DNA of 64,000 nucleotides, taken from the NCBI RefSeq assembly GCF_014198245.1, contig NZ_JACIHE010000026.1, positions 25,719-89,718 of the forward strand, in the 5' to 3' direction. Origin of the DNA: Bradyrhizobium sp. cir1 (GTDB lineage: Bacteria > Pseudomonadota > Alphaproteobacteria > Rhizobiales > Xanthobacteraceae). This document shows positions 46,496 to 54,111 of the stretch, piece by piece. How positions within the stretch are numbered: the stretch's first letter is position 1; the number at the start of each line of letters is the position of its first letter. A program made the translations under genes and the position numbers. The notes under the pieces are model-generated. The model worked only from the letters and a program-made list of their open reading frames with translations, ran no database searches and was not told the DNA's origin.

Positions 46496-46790
46496 CCAGC
46501 TTGTTGGAAAGTCACCTTGCTAGCTTGCTGGCAAGTTTGCTTGGTAGCCGGCGCTAACACCCTCTCGCATGCCCAAAGTCGCCCCGCCCCATCTGCCGGG
46601 ATTTGCTGAGTTATTTCCGATCGCACTGTGTCATGCAGGCATCCTGCCGTTGCTCTACCAACTTGTTCCCGTGTCATTGTCGTATGGCTCGTCGGCGCAG
46701 CCGTCACGTAAGCTCGCTGGCTTGCTAGCTTCGGCCATCAGGCTTGCTTGCCTACGCGCCCGCACGTTCGCGATCAAAGTCCTTTTGAGC
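46496..46790. repeat. GCTTG-rich repeats and leader block, copy 2 (no HTH gene attached)
   Basis: Two GCTTG-rich runs (46496-46555, 46708-46753) flank a block that is similar to about 49085-49215 and partly to 22025-22062. At the other two sites such a leader precedes an HTH gene; here the HTH gene is missing and an Argonaute-like remnant follows. Confidence 0.5.
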
Positions 46791-46949
46791 GGGTACCATG
46801 GCGCAATTCGAGCCGACAATTTTCTACTTTCAAACCCGGCTTGGTGGACGATCACAACGGCGCCGAGCTTGCTGCCGGCGCGAGAGTGTCTGGGTCGTCG
46901 GCGAGTCCCCGCCTGCCTGCCATGTCCTCGCAAGACAAGGTCGTGCGCT

Positions 46950-47158
46950 GGGCCGATCGAGTTCGTTCGGGAGGAGGGTGAGACCAACACGTCGGAGCTT
47001 GCGCGCGAACTCAGCGGATTGTCGAGGCTGAATTTCAACAATACGCAATTCGACACCGGAGATGCGGTGACGGTGCGGGCGGCCCGCCGGGTGGCAACAT
47101 CCTGAAGCATGTGCGCGCAGACAAGAGGGTAAACGCGCGTTTTCCGTACTTCACCTGA
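46950..47158 (+). pseudogene. Probable Argonaute (Piwi) C-terminal remnant, frameshifted
   Basis: Read from 46950 in one frame and switching near 47090, the segment gives GPIEFVREEGETNTSEL, then LSGLSRLNFNNTQFDTG, AVTVRAARRV, and after a one-base frame change VGNILKHVRADKRVNAR followed by FPYFT and TGA at 47156-47158. A conserved LT-x-LN-x-NN block, a P/AVTV strand, an Arg-rich AARxVG-x-IL helix and an aromatic C-terminus are typical of the end of long prokaryotic Argonautes. Only this tail is recognisable; upstream sequence is degraded. Confidence is moderate because it rests on recalled family features. Confidence 0.45.
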
Positions 47159-47246
47159 GACCCTGCATCGGTCGTGACAGGTTTGCGTCATATGGATTGC
47201 CGCAGCGACGCGAATCAGCCCAAACCGTGGCCAAATCGTTAATAAT

Positions 47247-47305
47247 GATCCCTTTGATGAGTTGAAACCGCGCTTTCGGGCGATTATTTTAGCATTAAAG
47301 GGGTC
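47247..47305. promoter_or_regulatory. Inverted-repeat operator upstream of hipA
   Basis: GATCCCTTTGATGAG at 47247-47261 and AGCATTAAAGGGGTC at 47291-47305 form an imperfect inverted repeat (11 of 15 positions). The right arm covers the ribosome binding region of hipA at 47309. The likely binding protein is the HipB-like repressor encoded downstream. Confidence 0.5.
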
Positions 47306-47308
47306 GGT

Positions 47309-48637
47309 ATGAAGTTTACAATCCAGACGTATTTCGGCGGCATATGGCATGACGCTGCCATGGTGACACTTGCTGACCCAGAGAAGGGGATCGGGAGCGC
47401 CTCTTCGGTCGGCTACGAAATGGCCTACTTCTACGACCACGGAACGACGGAGGATCCGGTTCGGGACATCCGCGCCTATTCCGTGGCAGCGCCAGTCGAC
47501 CTGGCGGATCGCACGGCGGACACTTGGCCGGCATTTCTGCTGGATCTAATTCCCCAAGGGAAGCAGGCAGACCGCATCGCGAACTTCCTGGGCATCAAAG
47601 CCAGCGATCCGGACGCGACGATCAAGCTGCTGCTGCGCTCCGGCGGCGCCCCCGTCGGCAACCTCCGCATCAAGGAGGCCCACGACGAGGAGACGAAGCG
47701 GACAGAGAAGATGGTCCGGGTGGGCGTTCCGATAGAGGATATCCTCGCGCGCACCGACCAGTTCCTTGCGATGGCGGACGAATTCGCTCTGATCGCCTCC
47801 GGATCGAGCGGGCTTCAAGGCGACTGGCCGAAGATCGCGCTTACCAAGTCCAGGGGGGCCGGCCTTTGGTATCCGGACCCGATGGTGATCGACGAAGACG
47901 CCGAGGACCATGTCATCGCCAAGCTTCTCCGCAGCGACGAGGGCGTCGATCAGCGTATTCTTGAATCCGAAGCCGGGTACGCGAAGGTGGCGCAGGATTT
48001 CGGACTGAACGTGGAGCGTCCCGGCACCTACGGCAACGGCGTGCTGGTGATCCCGAGATTCGATCGCCGCAAAGACGGAGGCAAGCTCATCCGTTGCGGG
48101 CAGGAGAGCATGGTATCCGCCATCGGCGTCGCGGCGTTCGGTCACCTCGAGAAGCACGAGACGTACGTCGCGAAGATCCAGGATGTCTCTTCGGATCCGC
48201 TGGCGGACACGATCGAGTACCTGCTGCGCGACGTTCTCAACCTGGCCATGGGCAATCCGGACAACCACGGCCGCAACACCGCGCTGCGCAAGCTTCCCGA
48301 CGGCACGCTCCGCCTGTCGCCGCTGTTCGACTTTGCACCCATGCGCATCTCGCTCGCCGGCATCGTGAGGTCCACGAGGTGGGCGTGCATGCCCGCGGCC
48401 GGCGGCACGGACATCGAGCCCGACTGGCGTGTCGTCTGCGAGGCAGTCTCGGGACCCCGAGTGCCCGCGGACGCCCTGATGGCGGCGCTCGCGGGCAAGG
48501 AAGACCACCTGCGCGCGCTGCCCGAGATGGCACGCAAGCACGGCGTGCCGGACACGGTCATCGCCAGCGCGGTCGTGCGCGGAGATGAGATGGCTGACGA
48601 GGTGGCCAAGCTGCGAAACCTGCCGAAGTACGGTTAG
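47309..48637 (+). CDS. hipA: HipA family serine/threonine kinase toxin
   Basis: The 442-residue protein has the HipA layout: an N-terminal subdomain (FGGIWHDAAMVTLAD region), a nucleotide-binding loop SGSSGLQGDWPKIAL, a catalytic GNPDNHGRN motif with the Asp and Asn, and a metal-binding LSPLFDFAP motif. HipA kinases phosphorylate a translation component such as glutamyl-tRNA synthetase and slow growth when not held by HipB. The operator inverted repeat overlaps its start region. The gene lies before its HTH partner, the reverse of the classic hipB-hipA order. Confidence 0.88.
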   Translation: MKFTIQTYFGGIWHDAAMVTLADPEKGIGSASSVGYEMAYFYDHGTTEDPVRDIRAYSVAAPVDLADRTADTWPAFLLDLIPQGKQADRIANFLGIKASDPDATIKLLLRSGGAPVGNLRIKEAHDEETKRTEKMVRVGVPIEDILARTDQFLAMADEFALIASGSSGLQGDWPKIALTKSRGAGLWYPDPMVIDEDAEDHVIAKLLRSDEGVDQRILESEAGYAKVAQDFGLNVERPGTYGNGVLVIPRFDRRKDGGKLIRCGQESMVSAIGVAAFGHLEKHETYVAKIQDVSSDPLADTIEYLLRDVLNLAMGNPDNHGRNTALRKLPDGTLRLSPLFDFAPMRISLAGIVRSTRWACMPAAGGTDIEPDWRVVCEAVSGPRVPADALMAALAGKEDHLRALPEMARKHGVPDTVIASAVVRGDEMADEVAKLRNLPKYG

Positions 48638-48640
48638 CCA

Positions 48641-48955
48641 ATGCCGAGAACACGAAAGCCCACCCGCGAGGAGATCTGGGAGCGCCGCGCCGCCATCAAC
48701 GAGAAGGCGCGCGGCGCGCGGCTCCGGCTGCCCGAAGGGATCGCCGAGATGAGGCACGCGCTTGGGCTGTCGCAGGCGGAGTTCGCGAAGATATTCTCTT
48801 TGACGACGCGCCAGGTCTCCGAGATGGAGCGCGGCAACGCCAATCCGACGGCGGCGACCCTCAACAGGATCGGCAAGGTGTTCGGATTCCAGATCGGTTT
48901 CGTGCCGCGCGAGACGTCGGGCGCGGCGTCCGTCCGGGCCGCGTCGAAGGAGTGA
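48641..48955 (+). CDS. hipB: HipB-like HTH antitoxin
   Basis: The 104-residue protein has a Cro/C1-type helix-turn-helix (about 40-90, GLSQAEFAKIFSLTTRQVSEME). It starts three bases after the hipA stop, so the two are cotranscribed. HipB normally represses its own operon and blocks HipA. The extended N-terminal basic segment and Ser/Ala-rich tail are unusual for the size but common among antitoxins. Confidence 0.82.
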   Translation: MPRTRKPTREEIWERRAAINEKARGARLRLPEGIAEMRHALGLSQAEFAKIFSLTTRQVSEMERGNANPTAATLNRIGKVFGFQIGFVPRETSGAASVRAASKE

Positions 48956-49341
48956 CGTGCCGTCGGCGCGGATGTCAGCCGTTCAGCATGCGACTGATCC
49001 AGTCTTGCCGCTGCACGATCGCAGCCAAAACGATCGCCGCTTTTTGAGAGCCGAGTACCTGCCTGGCCTCAGCTCATCCTACCGGTATCCTACCGTTGTT
49101 CTACCGGTGAGCTCCCGTCTCATCGCCGTGTGGCTCATCGGCACAGCTGTCAAGTAAGCTCGCTGGCTTTCTAGCTCCGGCCATCAAGCTTGCTTGCCTG
49201 CCCGTCAGCACGTTCGCCGTCGCTTTCCTCGCTTCCGGCATTGCCGCGAAGATGACCCGAGGCCGGTCTGCCATTAGCGCCTGCCGGCAGCGCGCGTCCG
49301 TAGCCTGCAACCCCGATAATCCAGCAATACGAGCCAACGAT
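48956..49341. other. Intergenic region with leader repeat, copy 3
   Basis: About 385 bases between hipB and the second HTH gene. From about 49085 to 49215 the sequence matches the block at 46640-46790, including the GCTCGCTGGCTT and CGGCCATCAAGCTTGCTTGCC landmarks. The stretch to 49341 resembles the leader before HTH copy 1 in spacing and composition. Confidence 0.5.
49085..49215. repeat. Leader repeat, copy 3
   Basis: This block is similar to 46640-46790 and leads, through a GCTTG-rich run at 49156-49203, into the second HTH gene. With the left and right copies this makes three related leaders in the window. Confidence 0.55.
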
Positions 49342-50517
49342 ATGACTGACGCTGAAGCAAGGAAGCCCGTAACCCTCAGCCGGGAGGAGCTCTATGCGCT
49401 CGTCTAGACCAAGCCAATGACCCATCTGGCAGCTCAATACGGACTGTCGGGCAATGGTCTGGCCAAGGCCTGCCGGCGCATTGACGTCCCCTATCCGCCG
49501 CGCTGCTACTGGGCCTGCAAAGCGGCCGGCAAGAAGGTCGTGCAGACCAAGCTGCCGGCAATCCGCCACGGGATACGGCCGCAGGTAACGATCGCACCAA
49601 GCCTTCCGGCTTCTCCGCCGCCCCCGATGCCGCCCGAGCTGGAGCAGGCCCTTGCCGACGCCCGTCGTTTGACCGCCGGGCTCAAGGTCCCGGGCAAGCT
49701 TACTCACCCGCACCGGCTCGTCGCCGGCTGGATCGACGAACGCCAGAGCACGCGCGAGCAGGCAAAACGCTGGGACAGGAGCGGATACGTACCGCCGGAC
49801 TTCACCGCGCTGGAGCGCCGGCGGCATCGCCTTCTCAGCGCTCTATTCATCACCCTGGCAAAGCATGGCTACACGGCAAAGGTAGATGACCGCGGGCGAC
49901 CCGCCCTCGAGATCGACCGCGAGGTGGTTGCCATCACCCTCAAGGAGAAATTCCGCCAGGTCCGGATTCCCCTAACCGAGGAGGACAGAAGGCGCAGCTT
50001 CAACCCGAAGCGACCCTGGCGGCAGGAGATGCAGCCGACCGGCCTCCTGCAGATGTCCATCGAGCCGCGCCTGCATCCAAATCTCCGACAATCCTGGATC
50101 GATGCCCCCGACCAGCCGCTTGAACAGCAACTGCCGGAGATCGCGGCCGCCTTCATCGCGGCAGCTCCGATTTTGCAGGAGCGAAGACGACGCCGAGAGG
50201 AAAGCGAACGGCAGCGCCGCGAGGAGGAAATGCGGCGTTACGAAGAACGCCAGCAACAGATGCGGGAGCGCAACCGGCTGCGTCGTTTTATGGAACTCGC
50301 GGCGCGATGGAAGGAAGTCGAGACCGCGCGGCTGTTTCTGGATGCACTGGCGAAGCGTGCTGCCGATGAGACAGAAACTGTTGGCGACCTGACCGTTGAG
50401 AAATGGATCGCGTGGGCTCGAGAGCGCCTTACTGCATTCGATCCGCTTGAAGCAGGAGCAACGGCGGTGTTTCAAGCCATCGCAGCGATCGATCAATGGA
50501 CTTATCGCGAGAGCTAG
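49342..50517 (+). pseudogene. HTH-containing protein, copy 2, with amber stop at codon 22
   Basis: From ATG 49342 the frame reads MTDAEARKPVTLSREELYALV and then TAG at 49405-49407. In copy 1 the same codon is TGG (Trp in ALVWATPMS). After the stop the frame continues without interruption through the entire protein (the reading frame from ATG 49417 gives about 366 residues) to 50517, ending in QWTYRES as expected for the intact family. Thus copy 2 has lost the N-terminal half of the helix-turn-helix unless the stop is suppressed or translation restarts at 49417. Overall identity to copy 1 is high. Confidence 0.7.
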
Positions 50518-50800
50518 CAACCAGCTTGAACCCTCCGCTCAGGAGCGCGAATGTATTGCGCGCTAATCGCACACGAACGCGCTGCTAGCTTGCTAGCTTG
50601 TTTGCTGCAAACTTGTTTTGATCTCTGCGAAAGCGCGATTCAGTAACTATCGTCGCTTTAAATTTGTCATCTACAGCTGGAAAAAGAATCATCAGCTGAC
50701 ATATGATGATCGCGAGGTCCGGAATAAGGCGAAGCGGCTGCCGCCAGTGCTCCAACACAAAACGGCAGCCTGACCATCACCGACTATGAAGGAGTCGACA
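50518..50800. other. Intergenic region after HTH copy 2
   Basis: This stretch of about 280 bases contains a GCTTG-rich run at 50578-50616 and an A+T-rich segment to about 50715. No gene was recognised until a GAAGGAG ribosome binding site before 50801. Confidence 0.45.
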
Positions 50801-50962
50801 ATGGCTAAGGCCACTTATAGCGCCGATTCGGCGTCCCTGCCCCCATTCCTTTTGTTGCCCGAGTTTCGTCCCGACCTCGTTGAGGCGATGCACCCGCGTC
50901 GCACCGAGCCCGGCTTCGCCGCCGCCGTCAGCGCCGTGCGCAACGTTCAGTTCATCGCTTAG
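50801..50962 (+). CDS. Possible small protein (53 aa)
   Basis: ATG 50801 follows GAAGGAG at 50789-50795, and the reading frame to TAG at 50960-50962 has a reasonable composition (start MAKATYSADSASLPPFLL, later FRPDLVEAMHPRRTEPGF). No domain or membrane helix was seen. It precedes the GIY-YIG gene and may be a small protein of the defence region. Confidence 0.4.
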   Translation: MAKATYSADSASLPPFLLLPEFRPDLVEAMHPRRTEPGFAAAVSAVRNVQFIA

Positions 50963-51175
50963 GGCCTGATCGCGAGATTCGATGCCCGCGGCGAACTTGC
51001 GGCGCCGGGATAGGACGCGACGACCGTCTTCCGATCTGATCCGCTATGTCATGCGGACGCGGAATGAAGGCGTCCTGACTGCCGGCTCTGGATCCAATCC
51101 AGCCGCAGGCGGCAGGTCAGCGCCACGATCCCTGCATCGACCTCGCGATCCCTCGCAACAAAGGGATTTCGAAGA
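50963..51175. other. Short intergenic segment before the GIY-YIG gene
   Basis: About 210 bases without a recognised gene; the region just upstream of ATG 51176 has a weak AAGGGATTTCGAAGA ribosome binding region. Confidence 0.4.
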
Positions 51176-52099
51176 ATGTTCAACACCTCTCAAGCCCCCT
51201 GCACGTCCAAAATACTCCGCGTGGGCGCCAGCATCGCCGGGCTGCGTCAGATCCACAACAATGCCAGCCGGATCGCGGTGACTGCATTACCGATGCAGCA
51301 GGCCGCCAACGTAGCGCTGCCGCGGGGACCGGCGTTCTATGTGCTGCAGAACCATGACACGGTCTATCTTGGGGAGACCGTGAACGCCGAGACGCGCCTG
51401 ATCAAACATCTTGGCGATCCCACCAAAGCCTTTGCGAGGGAGGCCCTGGTCGTAACGGCCTTCCCCGAACCCTGGCTGAATAAGCTAGCGCCCGTCTTCC
51501 TGCAGCACCGCTTCTGGGAAATCGCCCAAGCGGCGGGCCAGATGAACGTTGCCAACCTGCAGACACCGACTATCCCGGCCGTGCCGGAGGATGAGCGGGG
51601 CGAACTGGAGCGCTATCTCGAAGACGCACGGCAGGCGCTGTTCGACGCTGGTTGCCGGGCCTTCGATTCCGTATTTGAGAGTCGCTGCCGCGCGGAGGTG
51701 GTCGAAGCCGATGAGGATCCGGTCGAACCTGAGGGCTCCGATCCGATGCAAATCGACGTCCTCGTTCATCCTCCGGCTGGCGGAGAGTTTGAGCTCCGCT
51801 ATACGGGCCTCTGGGCCCGTGGCTACCCCGAGGCGGATGGCGCCTTCGTGGTCATGCCTGGCTCGGAATTCCGTTCCAGCATCAATGCAAGCACGAACAA
51901 GATCGTCAAAACGCGTCGCACCCAGCTCAAAAATGCCGGCGCGCTGGAGGAGATTCCGGGATCCGGCCGCGAGCGACTTGTCGTCGGGGTGCGCTTCACG
52001 TCGGCTTCCGTTGCCGGAAAAGTCGTGACCGGCGCGCACGTCAATAGCGGCGTCTGGGTGCAGCGTCCACATGCGCAGCCGATCCTGGTCGTGATGTAA
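51176..52099 (+). CDS. GIY-YIG-like endonuclease with C-terminal DUF4357-type domain
   Basis: The 307-residue protein shows a GIY-YIG-like block at about residues 45-75 (PAFYVLQNHDTVYLGETVNAET, given in two parts: FYVL and VYLGETVN), with the strand-loop-strand, a conserved Arg in RLIKHLGD and a Glu later in the domain. A C-terminal DUF4357-like domain follows (about 225-290, ADGAFVVMPGSEFRSS). Such proteins are nucleases of mobile elements and restriction-like systems. The first residue of the classic motif is altered, so activity is uncertain. It begins the run of nuclease and defence genes. Confidence 0.7.
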   Translation: MFNTSQAPCTSKILRVGASIAGLRQIHNNASRIAVTALPMQQAANVALPRGPAFYVLQNHDTVYLGETVNAETRLIKHLGDPTKAFAREALVVTAFPEPWLNKLAPVFLQHRFWEIAQAAGQMNVANLQTPTIPAVPEDERGELERYLEDARQALFDAGCRAFDSVFESRCRAEVVEADEDPVEPEGSDPMQIDVLVHPPAGGEFELRYTGLWARGYPEADGAFVVMPGSEFRSSINASTNKIVKTRRTQLKNAGALEEIPGSGRERLVVGVRFTSASVAGKVVTGAHVNSGVWVQRPHAQPILVVM

Positions 52100-52113
52100 G
52101 GAAGGCACAGAAC

Positions 52114-52623
52114 ATGACTTCCTCGACCAATACGTCCGGCGCTTCGCACGCCGGCCACAAGTCGCACCGTAACTCTGCCGTGTCTCATCGCCCACGGGAC
52201 GGACACCCGCTGACCTGGTGGAGGAACGTGCCGCCCCGCTTCCTCGGCGAGCCCGAGCGACTGCGCGTCGACAACGCGCTCAGAGGACTTGCGGTCCTCG
52301 GCGGCGGCCAGGACCTTGCCGCCGCGCTGGCTGGCGATTCCGCGGCCGCCATTGCGGCAACACTTTCGATGGCGCCGCTTCGCCACGTTACGCTTATGGC
52401 CGATATCGCGATGACGGCCTTGCTGTCCTTGGCACTCCGCGGCGATCCGGCCGCGGTGCTAGTGCTGGCGCACATTCTTGGCCGCGCGCAATGGGAGAAT
52501 TCTTGTGCCGAGGACTTGGGTCTTGCCTGGCTCGACCGGCATACGGCCCGTCCGATGGATCCCAAGCGGTTCGCTGTGAGCGAAGCGGCCATTGCCGCAG
52601 CCTTCTGCCATCAGGAGGAGTGA
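52114..52623 (+). CDS. Hypothetical protein (169 aa)
   Basis: The 169-residue protein has a basic, His/Ser-rich start and an Ala-rich helical remainder. No domain was recognised. AAGGAAGG precedes ATG 52114, 15 bases after the GIY-YIG stop, and its stop leads into the metallophosphoesterase frame, so it is cotranscribed. Function unknown. Confidence 0.6.
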   Translation: MTSSTNTSGASHAGHKSHRNSAVSHRPRDGHPLTWWRNVPPRFLGEPERLRVDNALRGLAVLGGGQDLAAALAGDSAAAIAATLSMAPLRHVTLMADIAMTALLSLALRGDPAAVLVLAHILGRAQWENSCAEDLGLAWLDRHTARPMDPKRFAVSEAAIAAAFCHQEE

Positions 52624-52625
52624 AC

Positions 52626-53213
52626 GTGCGGATCCAGATTTTCTCCGATCTGCACGCGGATATCCTCCCGATCAAGCACATCGTGATCGCAGAGAACATC
52701 GACGCTGTTGTGGTCGCCGGCGACACTGCCGAGGGCGCGCTTCGCGCCTTCGAACGGCTGCGCCTGATCGTGCCAGTAACCATTCCCATTATCATGGTCA
52801 TGGGAAATCACGAGTATTATCGCCGCTTCCTTCCGCCCGAACTGGAAGAAGCGCGCGCACTGGCGCCTTCGTTTAACGTTCATCTTCTCGAGGATGCCGC
52901 GGTGGTCTTGGGAGGCGTGCGCTTCCTGGGCGCAACGCTCTGGACCGACTATCGCCTTTTTGGCGACAGCAGGAAGATCCCGGTCATGCAAACTTGCGCA
53001 GCCGCCATGAACGATCACCGCCGCATCGGTTGGCTGAAGAAGCCGTGGCGGCGCTTCCGGCCGCAGGAGGCCGTCAGGGAGATAATCGTTGGCGAGCGCA
53101 TGCCTCCGGCCTATCTTGATCGCTTGACCGATATCGTGCGGAAGCAGTTTGGTGAAATTCCCATTCGCACGGCGCGGCGGCCAACCAACAGCTACACTCT
53201 GATTATCGAATAA
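52626..53213 (+). CDS. Metallophosphoesterase-like protein, C-terminally truncated or replaced
   Basis: From GTG 52626 (195 residues) the first two metal-binding blocks are intact: FSDLHAD (Asp and His) and VVAGDTAEG, with GNHEYY as the third. After the WLKKPWRRFRPQEA helix the normal THHAP and GHTH metal-ligand motifs are absent; the remaining roughly 40 residues (MPPAYLDRLTDIVRK ... TNSYTLIIE) do not resemble the family. It may be inactive or a remodelled protein. It is cotranscribed with the neighbours. Confidence 0.7.
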   Translation: MRIQIFSDLHADILPIKHIVIAENIDAVVVAGDTAEGALRAFERLRLIVPVTIPIIMVMGNHEYYRRFLPPELEEARALAPSFNVHLLEDAAVVLGGVRFLGATLWTDYRLFGDSRKIPVMQTCAAAMNDHRRIGWLKKPWRRFRPQEAVREIIVGERMPPAYLDRLTDIVRKQFGEIPIRTARRPTNSYTLIIE

Positions 53214-53272
53214 CCGGCCCGGCTTTAATCACAACGCCTGCCTGGCAGGCTTGGATTCTCATCGAGCGCACC

Positions 53273-53980
53273 ATGGAAGATCTGGAGGACTTCTCCGACG
53301 AGCGGCACAAGGCCTGGTGCATTCACTGCGGCAAAGCGCTGCATGCGACCACGACAAACAAGGATCACGTTCCCTCAAAGAGCCTGCTCGATCGTCCGTA
53401 TCCCGGAAACCTTCCTCTCGTAAGAATCTGTACCGCCTGCAATTCCGGCTTCTCTGACAGCGAGCAATACCTCGTCGCGTTTCTTGGCTCCGTGTTGTGC
53501 GGAACGACCAATCCCAGCCTGCACGAGGATTCGGCTGCACGACGTATCCTTTCCTGGAGTTCGCAGCTGCGCGAAACGATCGAAAAGTCGAAGCGCGAGT
53601 ACCGGACCCATGGCGGTGAAACCCGGATCGTGTGGTCGCCGGACCACGCCCGCATCAGCAAGGCGCTGACCAAGAATGCGCGAGGCCACATCTACCACGA
53701 GCTGGGCGAGCCGGTGTTTGGCGAGCCCACGTCCATCTGGACCAAGCCGCTTGAGTATTTCACGCCAACCGAGCCGAACGAATTCGAGGCATCCGACCTT
53801 CCCGACGTCTGGCCCGAGGTCGGCAGCCGCCTCATGAACCGGCTCCCGTCTGGAGAGGACATGGACGGCTCGTGGATCGTCGTTCAGTCCGGGGTCTACC
53901 GGTTTAACGTGAATATTGCGCAGCCACTCGGAATTCGGATCATCTTGCGCGAGTACCTTGCGGCCGAGATAACCTGGTGA
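53273..53980 (+). CDS. HNH-like endonuclease
   Basis: The 235-residue protein has CIHCGK at about residue 16, TTTNKDHVPSKSLLD (His-containing core) and CTACNSGFSD, the CxxC-DH-CxxCN arrangement of HNH endonucleases with a structural zinc. The Gabija-like genes begin directly after it. Such nucleases are frequent in restriction and anti-phage loci. The exact target is unknown. Confidence 0.78.
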   Translation: MEDLEDFSDERHKAWCIHCGKALHATTTNKDHVPSKSLLDRPYPGNLPLVRICTACNSGFSDSEQYLVAFLGSVLCGTTNPSLHEDSAARRILSWSSQLRETIEKSKREYRTHGGETRIVWSPDHARISKALTKNARGHIYHELGEPVFGEPTSIWTKPLEYFTPTEPNEFEASDLPDVWPEVGSRLMNRLPSGEDMDGSWIVVQSGVYRFNVNIAQPLGIRIILREYLAAEITW

Positions 53981-54111
53981 CCGTCGCCGCCGGCGCCCAA
54001 ACATTCGTACTCCGGGCGACTCGCCCAGCATGTCCCGGTGTGCGGGGGCGAGCAGGAACGTCGTTCACAGTTGATCCTGACGCGACTAAGCTTTTCCATG
54101 TGGGGGAATCC

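Noticed and set aside
46211..46609. 132-codon frame overlapping the amidase stop by ATGA
   Set aside because: It runs straight through the repeat and GCTTG-rich DNA, has no domain or signal peptide, and its left counterpart is not coding in an equivalent way.
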